Shown here piece by piece: positions 5,721 to 5,882 of a stretch of 5,882 nucleotides of DNA (positions are counted from its first letter, which is position 1; every line of letters starts with the position of its first letter). The translations under genes and the position numbers were made by a program. The notes under the pieces were generated by a model. The model worked only from the letters and a program-made list of their open reading frames with translations, had not been told where the DNA came from and searched no databases. The DNA comes from an uncultured Opitutia bacterium (GTDB lineage: Bacteria > Verrucomicrobiota > Verrucomicrobiia > Opitutales > UBA953): contig CAIYUD010000226.1 in the NCBI GenBank assembly GCA_903929325.1, positions 1-5,882 on the forward strand, in the 5' to 3' direction.

Positions 5721-5882
5721 ATGAGCATTTTCTTTCCAGAAGACGAGGGACGCGAAGTCCCAGACACAGACTATCAACCAATTTTACGCACCGAGTTGGT
5801 AACGGGCGCAGCAGGCCCGACCGGATCGCAGGGCGAGAAGGGAAATACGGGCAATACTGGAGCGGGAGTAGTAAGCGGAGGA
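5721..5882 (+). CDS. Collagen-like (Gly-X-Y) protein, probable tail fibre or virion appendage, N-terminal part
   Basis: Partial gene leaving the window at the right edge; 54 codons are visible. A non-repetitive acidic head (MSIFFPEDEGREVPDTDYQP and on to residue 28) is followed by seven Gly-X-Y triplets (29-49: GAA GPT GSQ GEK GNT GNT GAG), then VVSGG. Gly-X-Y repeats form collagen-type triple helices and in phages are common in trimeric tail fibres and spikes, where the N-terminal head anchors the fibre to the virion. The visible end (GVVSGG) looks like the start of the 'SGG-x-x-GQVL' segments that I recall following such repeats in fibre proteins. A GAGG lies 10 nt before the ATG. It is transcribed away from the head cluster. 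A head-surface collagen-like protein is an alternative, since only the N-terminus can be seen. Confidence 0.75.
   Translation, partial: MSIFFPEDEGREVPDTDYQPILRTELVTGAAGPTGSQGEKGNTGNTGAGVVSGG

Noticed and set aside
5617..5781. Portal starting at the TTG at 5781
   Set aside because: This would overlap the start of the collagen-like gene by 61 bases, and the extra residues (VDSLCLGLRVPRLLERKC) do not look like part of a portal. The TTG at 5679 or ATG at 5616 are better choices.
1..5882. CRISPR array, tRNA, transposon ends, attachment site or rho-independent terminator
   Set aside because: Reading both strands, I found no regularly spaced repeats, no tRNA-like cloverleaf, no convincing inverted-repeat ends, and no GC-rich hairpin followed by a T-run in the short gaps between genes.

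Overview
This window is a stretch of a tailed double-stranded DNA phage (or prophage) genome covering most of the head-morphogenesis module. There are no ribosomal, tRNA or metabolic genes. Nearly all of the sequence is one tightly packed minus-strand gene cluster whose products read as virion structure and assembly proteins. Strong AAGGAG-type ribosome binding sites before the late genes fit a Gram-negative (proteobacterial) host, but the sequence does not identify the host. A portal of about 800 residues with a long helical C-terminus, and no recognisable maturation protease between portal and capsid, suggest a phage of the broad P22-like or podovirus-like sort. That placement is inference.

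Layout, read right to left along the minus strand: portal protein (5616-3223); a 58-residue ORF (3226-3050); a 61-residue helical ORF (3053-2868); a GroES-like co-chaperonin (2884-2444); a probable scaffolding protein (2444-1458); a 179-residue conserved-looking protein of unknown function (1454-915); a probable head decoration protein (888-292); and the N-terminal 92 residues of the probable major capsid protein (278 to beyond base 1). Junctions run from 4-nt ATGA overlaps, a 17-nt overlap and a 1-nt TAATG overlap near the portal end to short gaps with strong ribosome binding sites near the capsid end. This indicates one polycistronic transcript with translational coupling. On the plus strand, starting at 5721 and leaving the window at the right edge, is the start of a collagen-like (Gly-X-Y) protein, probably a tail fibre or other virion appendage, transcribed divergently from the portal gene.

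Working together: the portal would form the DNA-entry vertex, and the scaffold would guide assembly of the capsid protein around it. The co-chaperonin probably adapts the host (or a phage) GroEL to fold the capsid or another large virion protein, and the decoration protein would bind the finished shell. The most notable items are the phage-encoded GroES in the middle of the head operon, a shared DGSA-x-V-x-L motif near the N-termini of portal and scaffold, the unassigned 179-residue protein, and the divergent collagen-like gene. No CRISPR array, insertion sequence, tRNA, attachment site or clear terminator was seen. No gene-free stretch longer than about 100 bases exists.
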